This document shows positions 1 through 5,393 of a stretch of DNA of 5,393 nucleotides, one piece after another (positions within the stretch are counted from its first letter, which is position 1; each line of letters starts with the position of its first letter). This DNA comes from an uncultured Acidobacteriota bacterium (lineage in GTDB: Bacteria > Acidobacteriota > Terriglobia > Terriglobales > Acidobacteriaceae): NCBI GenBank assembly GCA_903832475.1, contig CAILBQ010000390.1, positions 1 through 5,393 of the forward strand, written 5' to 3'. A program made the translations under genes and the position numbers. The notes under the pieces are model-generated. The model was not told where the DNA came from. It did not search any database and was given only the letters and a program-made list of their open reading frames with translations.

Positions 1-1
1 A

Positions 2-292
2 GCAGCGCTGGCCGTTCTGGTCGCGCTCGTCAAGCTGGGTCGGCGATTCAGCATGACTTCGGTGGCTTTGGCTCTGGTTTTGGGCGGGGCGATCGGGAAC
101 GACTACGACCGCATCCGCTTCGCGTCTGTCGTGGATTTCCTCGAAGTGCATATCGTGAATTACCACTGGCCCGATTTCAATGTTGCCGACTCGGCAATCG
201 TCGTCGGAGCTGCCTTGCTGCTGCTGGACGCGATCTGGCCGAAAAAGCAGGGAGCAGGGGTCAGGGAGCAGGGAGCAGGTGCCGCCCCATGA
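2..292 (+). CDS. lspA: Signal peptidase II (lipoprotein signal peptidase), C-terminal part; 5' end outside the window
   Basis: Inner-membrane aspartic protease that cleaves the signal peptide from diacylglyceryl-modified prolipoproteins at the lipobox cysteine. About 96 codons are visible, reading in from the left edge in frame 2 (the frame of the internal ATG at 53). Seen in sequence: the conserved block GGAIGNDYDR carries the first catalytic Asp (36th visible residue), then VVDF, and the second block FNVADS carries the second catalytic Asp (63rd visible residue). These correspond to Asp114 and Asp141 of the E. coli enzyme. The last transmembrane helix is AIVVGAALLLLDAIW. After its WPKK end the protein continues as QGAGVREQGAGAAP, encoded by a GGGAGCA heptamer repeat, so this tail is probably a non-functional cytoplasmic add-on. 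The ATG at 53 lies inside the preceding transmembrane region and is not the true start. The gene converges on the hydrolase gene at 363-1259. Family assignment is very secure. Confidence 0.93.
   Translation, partial: AALAVLVALVKLGRRFSMTSVALALVLGGAIGNDYDRIRFASVVDFLEVHIVNYHWPDFNVADSAIVVGAALLLLDAIWPKKQGAGVREQGAGAAP
250..279 (+). repeat. Short tandem heptamer repeat (unit GGGAGCA) inside the 3' end of lspA
   Basis: Four consecutive 7-base units occupy 250-277: GGGAGCA, GGGGTCA, GGGAGCA and GGGAGCA, followed by a partial GG. The preceding bases (AAAGCAG) may be a decayed further unit. Because 7 is not a multiple of 3, three units give a 21-base period that encodes Q-G-A-G-x-R-E; this explains the odd QGAGVREQGAGA tail of the protein. 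Heptanucleotide tandem repeats are known in some bacterial genomes, for example the STRR repeats of cyanobacteria. Whether this belongs to a genome-wide family here cannot be seen from one copy. Confidence 0.85.
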
Positions 293-298
293 AACAAG

Positions 299-327
299 TC
301 CGCAGCGATTGGAAGATTCGCTGCGGA
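299..327. terminator. Perfect hairpin between convergent genes, probable bidirectional terminator
   Basis: TCCGCAGCGA (299-308) pairs perfectly with TCGCTGCGGA (318-327) around a 9-base loop. This gives a 10-bp GC-rich stem starting 7 bases after the lspA stop and ending 36 bases before the stop of the opposing hydrolase gene. Position and symmetry fit a shared transcription end. There is no clear T-run on either side, so it is not a textbook intrinsic terminator and may act through Rho or by blocking exonucleases. Confidence 0.55.
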
Positions 328-362
328 GCTCTGTGTATCGACAAATGGGAATTTGCAGAGAC

Positions 363-1259
363 TTATGGAACGATTGGCTCGGGAACTTCTCTCGGGTATC
401 CAGCTTCGAGAACTGGTACCGGTTGCTGGAGCACGGCTGCGCCGTCCAGGAACTGGAGCAGGTCGTTATTCAGGCGTTCGGTCGCGGTCAGGAATAATCC
501 GTGAGGCGCATCTTCATACTCGATCAGCGTTGCATTGGGCAGCCGCTTCAGCGACTCGCGTCCTGAGGCGTCGATCGGCACCGTCGCGTCGCCGGTTCCA
601 TGAATGATCAGCACGGGCGTTGTGATCTGGGCCATTTCCGCGCGGAAGTCGGTCGTTGACCAGGCAACGGCGGCGGCCAAGGTCGGACGCAAGGTGCTGG
701 TCAGCGCCATGGTCAGGGTCCATTCAAGCACTGGCTCCGATACCGTGTGATTGAGGACGGAGCGCCCGTAGAATTTCGGACCAAAGTCGTTGAGGAAGGC
801 AGGACGGTCTTCGCGAATCTGTTGGCCAATCTTGTCGAAGACTTCCGCGTCGACGCCTGTCGGGTTGTCGGCGGTCTTCAACAGGAACGGCGTGACAGCG
901 GAAATCAATACCGCCTTTGAAACCCGCGCCGAGCCGTAGGTGCTCAGATAGCGAACCACTTCACCTCCGCCCATCGAAAAGCCGACCAGCGCCGCGTTAC
1001 TTAATTCCAGCTCTTCGATCAGGTCATTGAGATCGCTGGCAAAGGTGTCATAGTTGTAACCATCCCAGGGCTGATCGGACCGGCCAAAACCGCGGCGGTC
1101 GTACGTAATGACGCGATAGCCGCTTTCCACAAGGAAGCTGGCCTGCTTTTCCCACATATCCCCATTCAGCGGCCACCCGTGAATCAGGACCACGGGTGTG
1201 CCCGTTCCCCAGTCGCGGTAATACAGTTCTGTTTCGTCTTCGGTTACGAGTATAGGCAT
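363..1259 (-). CDS. Alpha/beta hydrolase, non-haem chloroperoxidase / arylesterase-like
   Basis: A 298-residue cytoplasmic alpha/beta-fold hydrolase. Visible features: the oxyanion-hole motif HGWP (27-30), the strand-turn DRRGFGRS (54-61), the nucleophile elbow GFSMGG with Ser95, the acid motif GTGD with Asp224, and the catalytic His253 in APHGLF. The triad is therefore complete. The tyrosine/arginine-rich turn, GFSMGGGE and the closing HGLF...RLNNDLL pattern are typical of the cofactor-free haloperoxidase/arylesterase group, whose likely natural activity is ester hydrolysis (perhydrolase activity is a side reaction). The real substrate is unknown. Family members usually end soon after the LLxFL helix near residue 271; this one continues for about 26 residues with a proline-rich tail ending EVPEPIVP. 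The ATG start is supported by an AGGAGA ribosome binding site (1265-1270) five bases upstream. No signal peptide is seen. It is transcribed divergently from the amidohydrolase gene. Confidence 0.9.
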   Translation of the reverse strand: MPILVTEDETELYYRDWGTGTPVVLIHGWPLNGDMWEKQASFLVESGYRVITYDRRGFGRSDQPWDGYNYDTFASDLNDLIEELELSNAALVGFSMGGGEVVRYLSTYGSARVSKAVLISAVTPFLLKTADNPTGVDAEVFDKIGQQIREDRPAFLNDFGPKFYGRSVLNHTVSEPVLEWTLTMALTSTLRPTLAAAVAWSTTDFRAEMAQITTPVLIIHGTGDATVPIDASGRESLKRLPNATLIEYEDAPHGLFLTATERLNNDLLQFLDGAAVLQQPVPVLEAGYPREVPEPIVP

Positions 1260-1264
1260 AGATT

Positions 1265-1270
1265 TCTCCT
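1265..1270 (-). promoter_or_regulatory. Ribosome binding site of the alpha/beta hydrolase gene
   Basis: Reading the minus strand, AGGAGA lies five bases before the ATG at 1259-1257. It is a strong Shine-Dalgarno match with good spacing and fixes the start of the hydrolase, in contrast to the amidohydrolase on the other strand, which has none at its in-frame starts. Confidence 0.75.
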
Positions 1271-1364
1271 GCTCAGTAGGATGCCGAAACGGAGCGGGAC
1301 GTGATGGGGAGCGCTGCGGAAATCTGCCCTGGCCTCATCCTCCTCTGACTTCGTTGCGACCGCC

Positions 1365-1393
1365 TTGTTTTGAGGACGCCGACATGGTAACTT
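1365..1393 (+). promoter_or_regulatory. Weak candidate promoter for the amidohydrolase gene
   Basis: TTGTTT (1365-1370) and TAACTT (1388-1393) are separated by 17 bases, and the second box is preceded by TGG, an extended -10 arrangement. Transcription would begin near 1400, just ahead of the GTG at 1404 and about 30 bases ahead of the ATG at 1431. Each box matches only about half of the sigma70 consensus, so this is tentative. The 144 bases between the two divergent starts (1260-1403) hold nothing else clear. Confidence 0.22.
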
Positions 1394-1403
1394 CCCATCC
1401 ATC

Positions 1404-2762
1404 GTGTCCATCTTTCAACGTTCTCCCTTCATGCGTTCTTCCTGCGTTCCTGCCCTGGGTCTGCTGCTGGCCTTCACCGCCCCTACCTCCGCACAATCCC
1501 TCATCCCAGATGCCAAACCGACGGGCGCCATTCTGGCCGGCAAACTGATCGACGTGCGTACCGGCGCGGTCCGCAGCCACGCCTATATCGTGCTGGCAAA
1601 AGACAAGATCCTGTCCATCGAAGACAAGGCGCCCGCCGGTTTGACCGTGACGGATCTCTCTGCCTACACCGTTCTTCCCGGCCTGATCGACGCGCACGGG
1701 CACATCCTTTCCGACCCCACCAGCCAGTCGCTGGCGGCAGGTCTGCGCACCTCGATCCCGCAATCCACTTTGTGGGGCGTCTACAATCTTCGCCTGTGGC
1801 TGGATCACGGCTTTACCGCGGTGCGCGACGCCTGCGAAGGCCCTCCCGACTATCCGCAGTTCGCGCTCCGCGATTCCGTCAATCGCGGCCTGATCCTGGG
1901 ACCGCGCATCACGGCTGCGGGCAGTTGCGTTTCGCTCACCGGCGGCCATGGTGACGGAGCGCCGTTCTCCGCCGACGTGAACCTACCGGCCGGCGAAAAC
2001 ATCGCCGACACGCCAGATGAGATCGCCCGCGTCGTGCGGCGCGACATCAAGTACGGCGCCGACTGGATCAAGCTCATGGCCACCGGCGGCGTGATGGATC
2101 CAATCTCTGACTACCATGTGCAGGAACTGAGCGAAGAGCAGATGGCCAAGGCCGTCGAAGTCGCGCATCGCGCCGGCAAGAAAGTCATGGCCCACGCCGA
2201 GGGCACGGTCGGCATTAAGGCCGCGGTGCGCGCCGGCGTCGACTCTATTGAGCACGGCACCATGCTCGATGAAGAAGGCGCCAAGATGATGGAGGAACGC
2301 GGAACCTGGCTGGTGCCGACGCTCTACTGCTTCCAGCACGACATGGAGACAGGCCTGTCCAAGGGCCGTGATCCGGATAGCTTTGCCAAAGGGCAGGAAA
2401 TCCTCGCCGCCCAGGGCCCGGCATTCAAGCTGGCGCTCGCGCATCACTTGAAAATCGCCTACGGCGTCGACGATGACGACGTCGACGAATCCGTTTCACG
2501 CGAGTTCGGAGCCTTGGTTGCCGGAGGCATGAGCACCCTGGGCGCCTTACAGGCCGCGACCATCAATGCCGCCACCATGCTGGGCAAAGACAAGCTTTTC
2601 GGTTCGATCGAACCCGGCCACTTTGCCGACATCGTTGCCGTCAAGGGCGATCCGCTGGCCGACATCACCGTGATGTATCACGTCGATTTCGTCATGAAAG
2701 GCGGACAGGTCATCAAGGACCCCGAGCATCCTGATCGCAACCCAGTCATCCACATGCACTAA
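1404..2762 (+). CDS. Secreted metal-dependent amidohydrolase (prolidase / Xaa-Pro dipeptidase-like subgroup)
   Basis: A 452-residue protein from the GTG at 1404, or 443 residues from the ATG at 1431. Both starts give a Sec signal peptide with a hydrophobic core (VPALGLLLAFTA) and a probable cleavage after TSA, before QSLIP, so the enzyme probably acts in the periplasm or outside. Numbered from 1404, metal-site motifs of the amidohydrolase superfamily are in order: DAHGH with His98 and His100, WIKLMATGG with Lys223 (likely carboxylated bridging lysine), MAHAEG with His264, SIEHG with His284, and Asp356 in the strand IAYGVD. The C-terminal ALQAATINAA and PGHFADIVAVKGDPL segments are the usual closing part around the small beta-sandwich. 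This set resembles imidazolonepropionase-like and Xaa-Pro/aryl-dipeptidase members; a peptide or N-acyl amino acid substrate is inferred, not shown. The usual GTDxG around the last Asp is GVDDDD here. No Shine-Dalgarno precedes either start; 1431 gives the more compact signal peptide. Confidence 0.9.
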   Translation: MSIFQRSPFMRSSCVPALGLLLAFTAPTSAQSLIPDAKPTGAILAGKLIDVRTGAVRSHAYIVLAKDKILSIEDKAPAGLTVTDLSAYTVLPGLIDAHGHILSDPTSQSLAAGLRTSIPQSTLWGVYNLRLWLDHGFTAVRDACEGPPDYPQFALRDSVNRGLILGPRITAAGSCVSLTGGHGDGAPFSADVNLPAGENIADTPDEIARVVRRDIKYGADWIKLMATGGVMDPISDYHVQELSEEQMAKAVEVAHRAGKKVMAHAEGTVGIKAAVRAGVDSIEHGTMLDEEGAKMMEERGTWLVPTLYCFQHDMETGLSKGRDPDSFAKGQEILAAQGPAFKLALAHHLKIAYGVDDDDVDESVSREFGALVAGGMSTLGALQAATINAATMLGKDKLFGSIEPGHFADIVAVKGDPLADITVMYHVDFVMKGGQVIKDPEHPDRNPVIHMH

Positions 2763-2773
2763 ACAATGAGAAA

Positions 2774-2783
2774 TCCGATCGGA
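2774..2783. other. 10-bp perfect palindrome just after the amidohydrolase stop
   Basis: TCCGATCGGA reads identically on both strands and starts 11 bases after the stop codon. It has no loop, so it is a poor terminator and could equally be a protein-binding site or chance. It is recorded because it lies in the short regulatory interval between two transcription units. Confidence 0.3.
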
Positions 2784-2822
2784 ATGTCGCCGCGTACAGA
2801 AATGGAGCAGATTGCCTTAAAA

Positions 2823-2854
2823 ATCCCGCTGTTATACGTGGAACCATGCGGGAT
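2823..2854. terminator. Candidate hairpin terminator downstream of the amidohydrolase
   Basis: ATCCCGC (2823-2829) pairs perfectly with GCGGGAT (2848-2854), giving a 7-bp GC-rich stem with an 18-base loop 60 bases past the amidohydrolase stop. On the plus strand it is followed only by a loosely T-rich stretch (GTTACTTCTGTT). On the minus strand the stem runs directly into TTTTTAAGG, so as a classical intrinsic terminator it fits the minus direction better and could block antisense transcription coming from the right. Confidence 0.35.
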
Positions 2855-2915
2855 GTTACTTCTGTTCCAGCCAATCGCGACCATCGTGGGACTTGGGAAT
2901 GGAACGCTGTGTGCT

Positions 2916-2939
2916 ACATATTGCATGGATGCTGTATGT
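2916..2939. promoter_or_regulatory. Operator-like inverted repeat overlapping the sigma-factor promoter
   Basis: The half site ACATATTGCAT (2916-2926) and its partner ATGCTGTATGT (2929-2939) are inverted repeats matching at 9 of 11 positions around a central GG. The dyad covers the -35 box TTGCAT (2921-2926) and most of the spacer. A dimeric regulator bound here would be placed to block RNA polymerase. The bound protein is unknown, and the reading as an operator is inferred from symmetry and position only. Confidence 0.4.
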
Positions 2940-2948
2940 CGATATAAG
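2921..2948 (+). promoter_or_regulatory. Candidate sigma70-type promoter of the sigma factor-kinase operon
   Basis: TTGCAT (2921-2926), a 16-base spacer and TATAAG (2943-2948). The -10 box matches five of six consensus positions, the -35 box three of six. The predicted transcription start is near 2955, only about six bases ahead of the ATG at 2961, so the transcript would be almost leaderless. A GGGG at 2953-2956 is the only Shine-Dalgarno-like element and could fall at the very 5' end of the mRNA. Confidence 0.45.
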
Positions 2949-2960
2949 TAGTGGGGCTCT

Positions 2961-3548
2961 ATGGATGAGGCGGACGGCGAAGTAACACGCATGCTGGAGC
3001 GATGGCGGGAGGGTGACTCCGACGTGCTGGAGAACCTGATTCCCCTGGTCTACGGCCAGTTGCATCGCATCGCGCGCGGCTACATGCGCCGCGAGCGGGA
3101 TGATCACACGCTGCAGCCCACCGCGCTGGTTAACGAGGTCTACATGCGCCTGCTCAACCAGCGCAAGATCACGTGGAACGACCGCGGCCACTTCTTTACG
3201 TTCGCCGCGCGCATGATGCGCAACATCCTCAAAGACCATGCACGCGCGCACCTGGCCGAGCGCCGCGGAGGGCCAGGCGCCATTCGTCTGCCGTTGTCCG
3301 ATGAGCTGGCCTGGGTTGGTTCATCGTCCGTGGAAATTCTTGACCTCAACCGCGCCCTCGACCGGCTGGAAGTGCTCGATGAACGCAAAGCGCACCTGGT
3401 CGAGCTGCGCTTCTTCCTCGCCCTGACCATGGAGGAGGTAGCCGAGGTGCTCTCGATCTCGCTGGCGACGGCGGAACGCGACCTCAAATTTTCACGCAGC
3501 TGGCTGTATCACGAACTCAAGACCATGCCCAGCCAAGAGAGCGTGTAA
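2961..3548 (+). CDS. ECF-family RNA polymerase sigma factor (Sig-70_X6 / ECF-ribo type)
   Basis: A 195-residue sigma factor that would direct RNA polymerase to a set of signal-responsive promoters. Region 2 spans about residues 23-100: LIPLVYGQLHRIARGYMRRE, then HTLQPTALVNEVYMRLL, then the DNA-melting and -10 recognition segment around HFFTFAARMMRNILKDHAR (77-95). A linker (100-130) leads to region 4 (about 131-187), with the helix-turn-helix TMEEVAEVLSIS-LATAERDLKFSRSWL for -35 recognition. The HTLQPTALVNEVYxRL signature is diagnostic of the subfamily common in Acidobacteriota and Planctomycetes, which is usually linked to Ser/Thr kinases and not to classical anti-sigma factors. The ATG at 2961 gives the normal N-terminus (GEVTRMLERWREGD); only a weak GGGG lies upstream. 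The stop overlaps the start of the kinase gene (TAATG), indicating one operon and coupled translation. No SnoaL-like or other C-terminal extension is present. Confidence 0.93.
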   Translation: MDEADGEVTRMLERWREGDSDVLENLIPLVYGQLHRIARGYMRRERDDHTLQPTALVNEVYMRLLNQRKITWNDRGHFFTFAARMMRNILKDHARAHLAERRGGPGAIRLPLSDELAWVGSSSVEILDLNRALDRLEVLDERKAHLVELRFFLALTMEEVAEVLSISLATAERDLKFSRSWLYHELKTMPSQESV

Positions 3549-3550
3549 TG
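3546..3550 (+). promoter_or_regulatory. TAATG stop-start overlap coupling sigma factor and kinase translation
   Basis: The sigma factor stop TAA (3546-3548) shares its last A with the kinase start ATG (3548-3550). Such overlaps usually let terminating ribosomes restart on the next gene, keeping the two proteins in fixed proportion. The ribosome binding sequence ahead of it (GAGAG at 3537-3541) is weak, which supports coupling over independent initiation. Confidence 0.8.
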
Positions 3551-5393
3551 GCCCTGGAATCCCGGCCGGATCAGGAAAATCCTGACCAAACCCCGGCGCG
3601 GCAGCTTCGACGAGCAGAAGAGTGCTTTCATCGCGCTCAGGAACTTCCCACCAATCAACGGGCCGCTGCCGTCACTGAATGGTGCGGCGATGATCTTGAA
3701 TTGCGCGACAGCGTACTCGCGCTGCTCTCCGCCGACGACAGCGTGCAGGATCTAATTTCCGCCGGTGTCTCCTCCGATTGGACCTCGATGCTTCGACGCG
3801 AAGAAGCCACAGAGGATGGTCCTTTAGACGAATTCGAGGACGTGTCCCCGGATGAGACAAATGATCCGTGGATCGGCAGGGTTCTGGGTGCCTACCGTCT
3901 CGAGCGGCTGCTCGGTCGCGGCGGCATGGGCGTCGTCTACCTGGCAGAGCGTATCTCCGGCGGCTTCACGCAGCGTGTGGCCGTCAAGCTGATGGGCTGG
4001 CATGTGCGCTCAGCGCCCGCCGTGCAGCAGTTTCTGCTGGAGCGGCAAACGCTGGCCAGCCTGGAGCACCGCAATATCGCCCGCCTGCTGGACGGCGGCG
4101 TGACCGCGGAAGGCTTTCCTTACGTCGTAATGGAGTACGTGGAAGGACGGCGGCTGGACGAAGCCTGCGACGATCTTAAGACATCGATCGACCAGGTCAT
4201 TCGCTGGATGCTGCAGCTCTCGGAAGCGGTGACCTATGTCCATCGAAACCTGATCCTGCACCGCGACTTGAAACCGGGCAACGTCATGGTGACAACGGAC
4301 GGGATCGTCAAGCTGCTGGACTTCGGCACCCTTAAGCGGCTCGGCCCCGACGCCAATGCAGAATCCGCCATGACGCAAGCCGGTCTGCGTCCGGTCACGG
4401 TTCGCTATGCCAGCCCGGAACATATTGAAGGCATCGGTGTCTCAACCGCGTCTGACGTGTACTCGCTGGGCATGATCCTCTACCGCTTGTTGGCCGGCAA
4501 GCTGCCCGAGCAGTTGAACGATCTGACCATCGGCCGCTACTTGGAGCGCCTGCGTCAAGGCCCCTACAATCCGCCTTCACTCCAGCGCGAGCATCCGTTC
4601 GCCGCTGCGACTCGCAATCCGCTCGATACGGAAACCGAACGGGATCTGGACGCCATCACAGCCAAGGCCATTCGCTTCGAAGCCGAGGCTCGCTATCCAA
4701 CCGTCGCGGCGCTGGCCGACGATCTGGCCCGCATCCTCGATCACCAGCCGGTCTCCGCGCGCGGAGACGACACCCGCTACCGCGCCGGGAAATTCTGGCG
4801 TCGCCACCGCTGGCCCATCCTGGCAACGATCGCCGTCCTGCTTGTCATCCTGATCGGCGCCCTCGTGATTGCCTGGCAGGGCCATGTGGCGCGACTCGAA
4901 GAAAAGCGGGCGGAGCGCGGCATCGCCGTTGAACGCCAACTGGCGCATATGCTGCTCTTCGACTATTTCGAAGAGCTGACGCTGATCCCGGGGTCAATCG
5001 AGGCCCAACGCAAAGCTGTCGCGGAAGCGCTCACGTATCTCGACAAGCTGGCTCACATTTCCGCCGATCCCAATCTGGAGCTGGACACGATCCGCGGCTA
5101 CACAGACATGGGAAACCTGCTCGGCAATCCCTATTCACAAAATCTGGGAGAAGTGCCGGAAGCGATTACCACCTTGGAGAAGGGGCAGGCCATGACGCGC
5201 GCACGCCTGAGTCGCAATCCGCATGACCTTGACTCGCTCGACGCCCTCACCTCCATTGACCGCGCCCTGGGCGGACTGTACCTGGGAAATGGCGATGCCC
5301 GGCGCGCCGAAACCATTCTCAAGGAAGCAGCCAGCGCCAGCGCGGCCATGATGCAGGACCCGCACGTCACCGCCCCCATGATGCAGCATGCCG
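3548..5393 (+). CDS. Transmembrane Ser/Thr protein kinase (PknB-like) with repeat-type C-terminal region; 3' end outside the window
   Basis: 615 codons are visible, open to the right edge. Residues about 18-66 form a helical N-terminal segment (RAEECFHRAQELP...RAAAVTEWCGDDLELRDSVLALLSADD) typical of kinases encoded beside ECF-ribo sigma factors, followed by an acidic linker (85-106). The kinase domain runs from about 116 to 398: glycine loop GRGGMGVVY (123-131), Lys147 in VAVK, Glu165 in the alphaC helix, catalytic HRDLKPGN (238-245, Asp240, Asn245), DFG (258-260), the activation segment ending VRYASPE (285-291) and Asp303 in SDVYSLG. All key residues are intact, so it should be active. A basic stretch (RYRAGKFWRRHR) precedes one transmembrane helix (about 423-443). 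The region beyond (TYLDKLA, GNPYSQNLG, EAITTLEKGQAM...) looks like TPR-type helical repeats and would be periplasmic, a likely sensor. The ATG overlaps the sigma stop by one base; a weak GAGAG lies six bases upstream. It probably phosphorylates the sigma factor or its partners (inference). Confidence 0.92.
   Translation, partial: MALESRPDQENPDQTPARQLRRAEECFHRAQELPTNQRAAAVTEWCGDDLELRDSVLALLSADDSVQDLISAGVSSDWTSMLRREEATEDGPLDEFEDVSPDETNDPWIGRVLGAYRLERLLGRGGMGVVYLAERISGGFTQRVAVKLMGWHVRSAPAVQQFLLERQTLASLEHRNIARLLDGGVTAEGFPYVVMEYVEGRRLDEACDDLKTSIDQVIRWMLQLSEAVTYVHRNLILHRDLKPGNVMVTTDGIVKLLDFGTLKRLGPDANAESAMTQAGLRPVTVRYASPEHIEGIGVSTASDVYSLGMILYRLLAGKLPEQLNDLTIGRYLERLRQGPYNPPSLQREHPFAAATRNPLDTETERDLDAITAKAIRFEAEARYPTVAALADDLARILDHQPVSARGDDTRYRAGKFWRRHRWPILATIAVLLVILIGALVIAWQGHVARLEEKRAERGIAVERQLAHMLLFDYFEELTLIPGSIEAQRKAVAEALTYLDKLAHISADPNLELDTIRGYTDMGNLLGNPYSQNLGEVPEAITTLEKGQAMTRARLSRNPHDLDSLDALTSIDRALGGLYLGNGDARRAETILKEAASASAAMMQDPHVTAPMMQHA

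Noticed and set aside
180..607. Several overlapping plus-strand frames of 70-105 codons across the lspA end and the hydrolase 3' end
   Set aside because: They cross the heptamer repeat and the hairpin and lie antisense to the hydrolase; no motif or ribosome binding site supports them.
1335..1949. 204-codon minus-strand reading frame opposite the amidohydrolase N-terminal half
   Set aside because: The composition (Arg, Gly, Gln, Ala-rich with no domain) is typical of the antisense of a GC-rich gene, and the plus frame has clear catalytic motifs.
1983..2447. 154-codon minus-strand reading frame inside the amidohydrolase
   Set aside because: Shadow of the amidohydrolase metal-binding region; it has no independent start signal or recognisable family.
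2466..2486. Inverted repeat GTCGACG / CGTCGAC with a 7-base loop inside the amidohydrolase
   Set aside because: It is explained by the run of Asp and Val codons in the acidic motif, so it needs no regulatory explanation.
2766..2951. Possible 61-residue plus-strand gene starting four bases after the amidohydrolase stop
   Set aside because: It has no Shine-Dalgarno, no recognisable domain and its 3' half covers the promoter and dyad of the sigma factor. It more likely reflects absence of stop codons by chance.
3868..5389. Minus- and plus-strand frames within the kinase gene
   Set aside because: The frame from 3548 carries a full kinase domain, a transmembrane helix and repeats without a stop, so the other frames are shadows.

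Overview
This looks like chromosomal DNA of a GC-rich Gram-negative bacterium, most likely an Acidobacteriota member. The main reason is the pair at the right: an ECF sigma factor of the 'Sig-70_X6/ECF-ribo' type translationally coupled to a membrane Ser/Thr kinase. That kinase has a helical N-terminal extension and a repeat-rich C-terminal part, an arrangement expanded in Acidobacteriota and also seen in Planctomycetes. A Sec-exported amidohydrolase and heptamer repeats next to a housekeeping gene fit, but do not prove, this placement. It is inferred from protein style, not from a marker gene.

Layout, left to right. (1) Bases 2-292 are the 3' end of a lspA (signal peptidase II) gene on +. 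Its last codons run through a short GGGAGCA heptamer repeat. (2) Bases 299-327 form a perfect 10-bp hairpin in the short gap between the convergent lspA and hydrolase genes, a probable bidirectional transcription end. (3) Bases 363-1259 on - are a complete alpha/beta hydrolase of the non-haem chloroperoxidase/arylesterase-like group with an intact Ser-Asp-His triad and a proline-rich tail. (4) A divergent intergenic region of about 145-170 bp leads to (5) a complete secreted metal-dependent amidohydrolase (1404 or 1431 to 2762, +). (6) A 198-bp intergenic region holds a hairpin, a sigma70-like promoter and an overlapping operator-like inverted repeat. (7) An ECF sigma factor gene (2961-3548, +) overlaps by one base (TAATG) with (8) a transmembrane Ser/Thr protein kinase gene (3548 to beyond the right edge).

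How they work together: the sigma factor and kinase clearly form an operon. The simplest model is that the kinase relays an envelope or periplasmic signal to the cytoplasm and alters sigma activity, since no anti-sigma gene sits between them; the target genes are not visible here. The hydrolase and amidohydrolase are divergently transcribed and could share control, but their substrates cannot be fixed from sequence. No RNA genes, CRISPR arrays, transposases or clear mobile elements are visible. No wholly new system is evident; the most interesting points are the promoter architecture ahead of the sigma factor and the repeat inside lspA.
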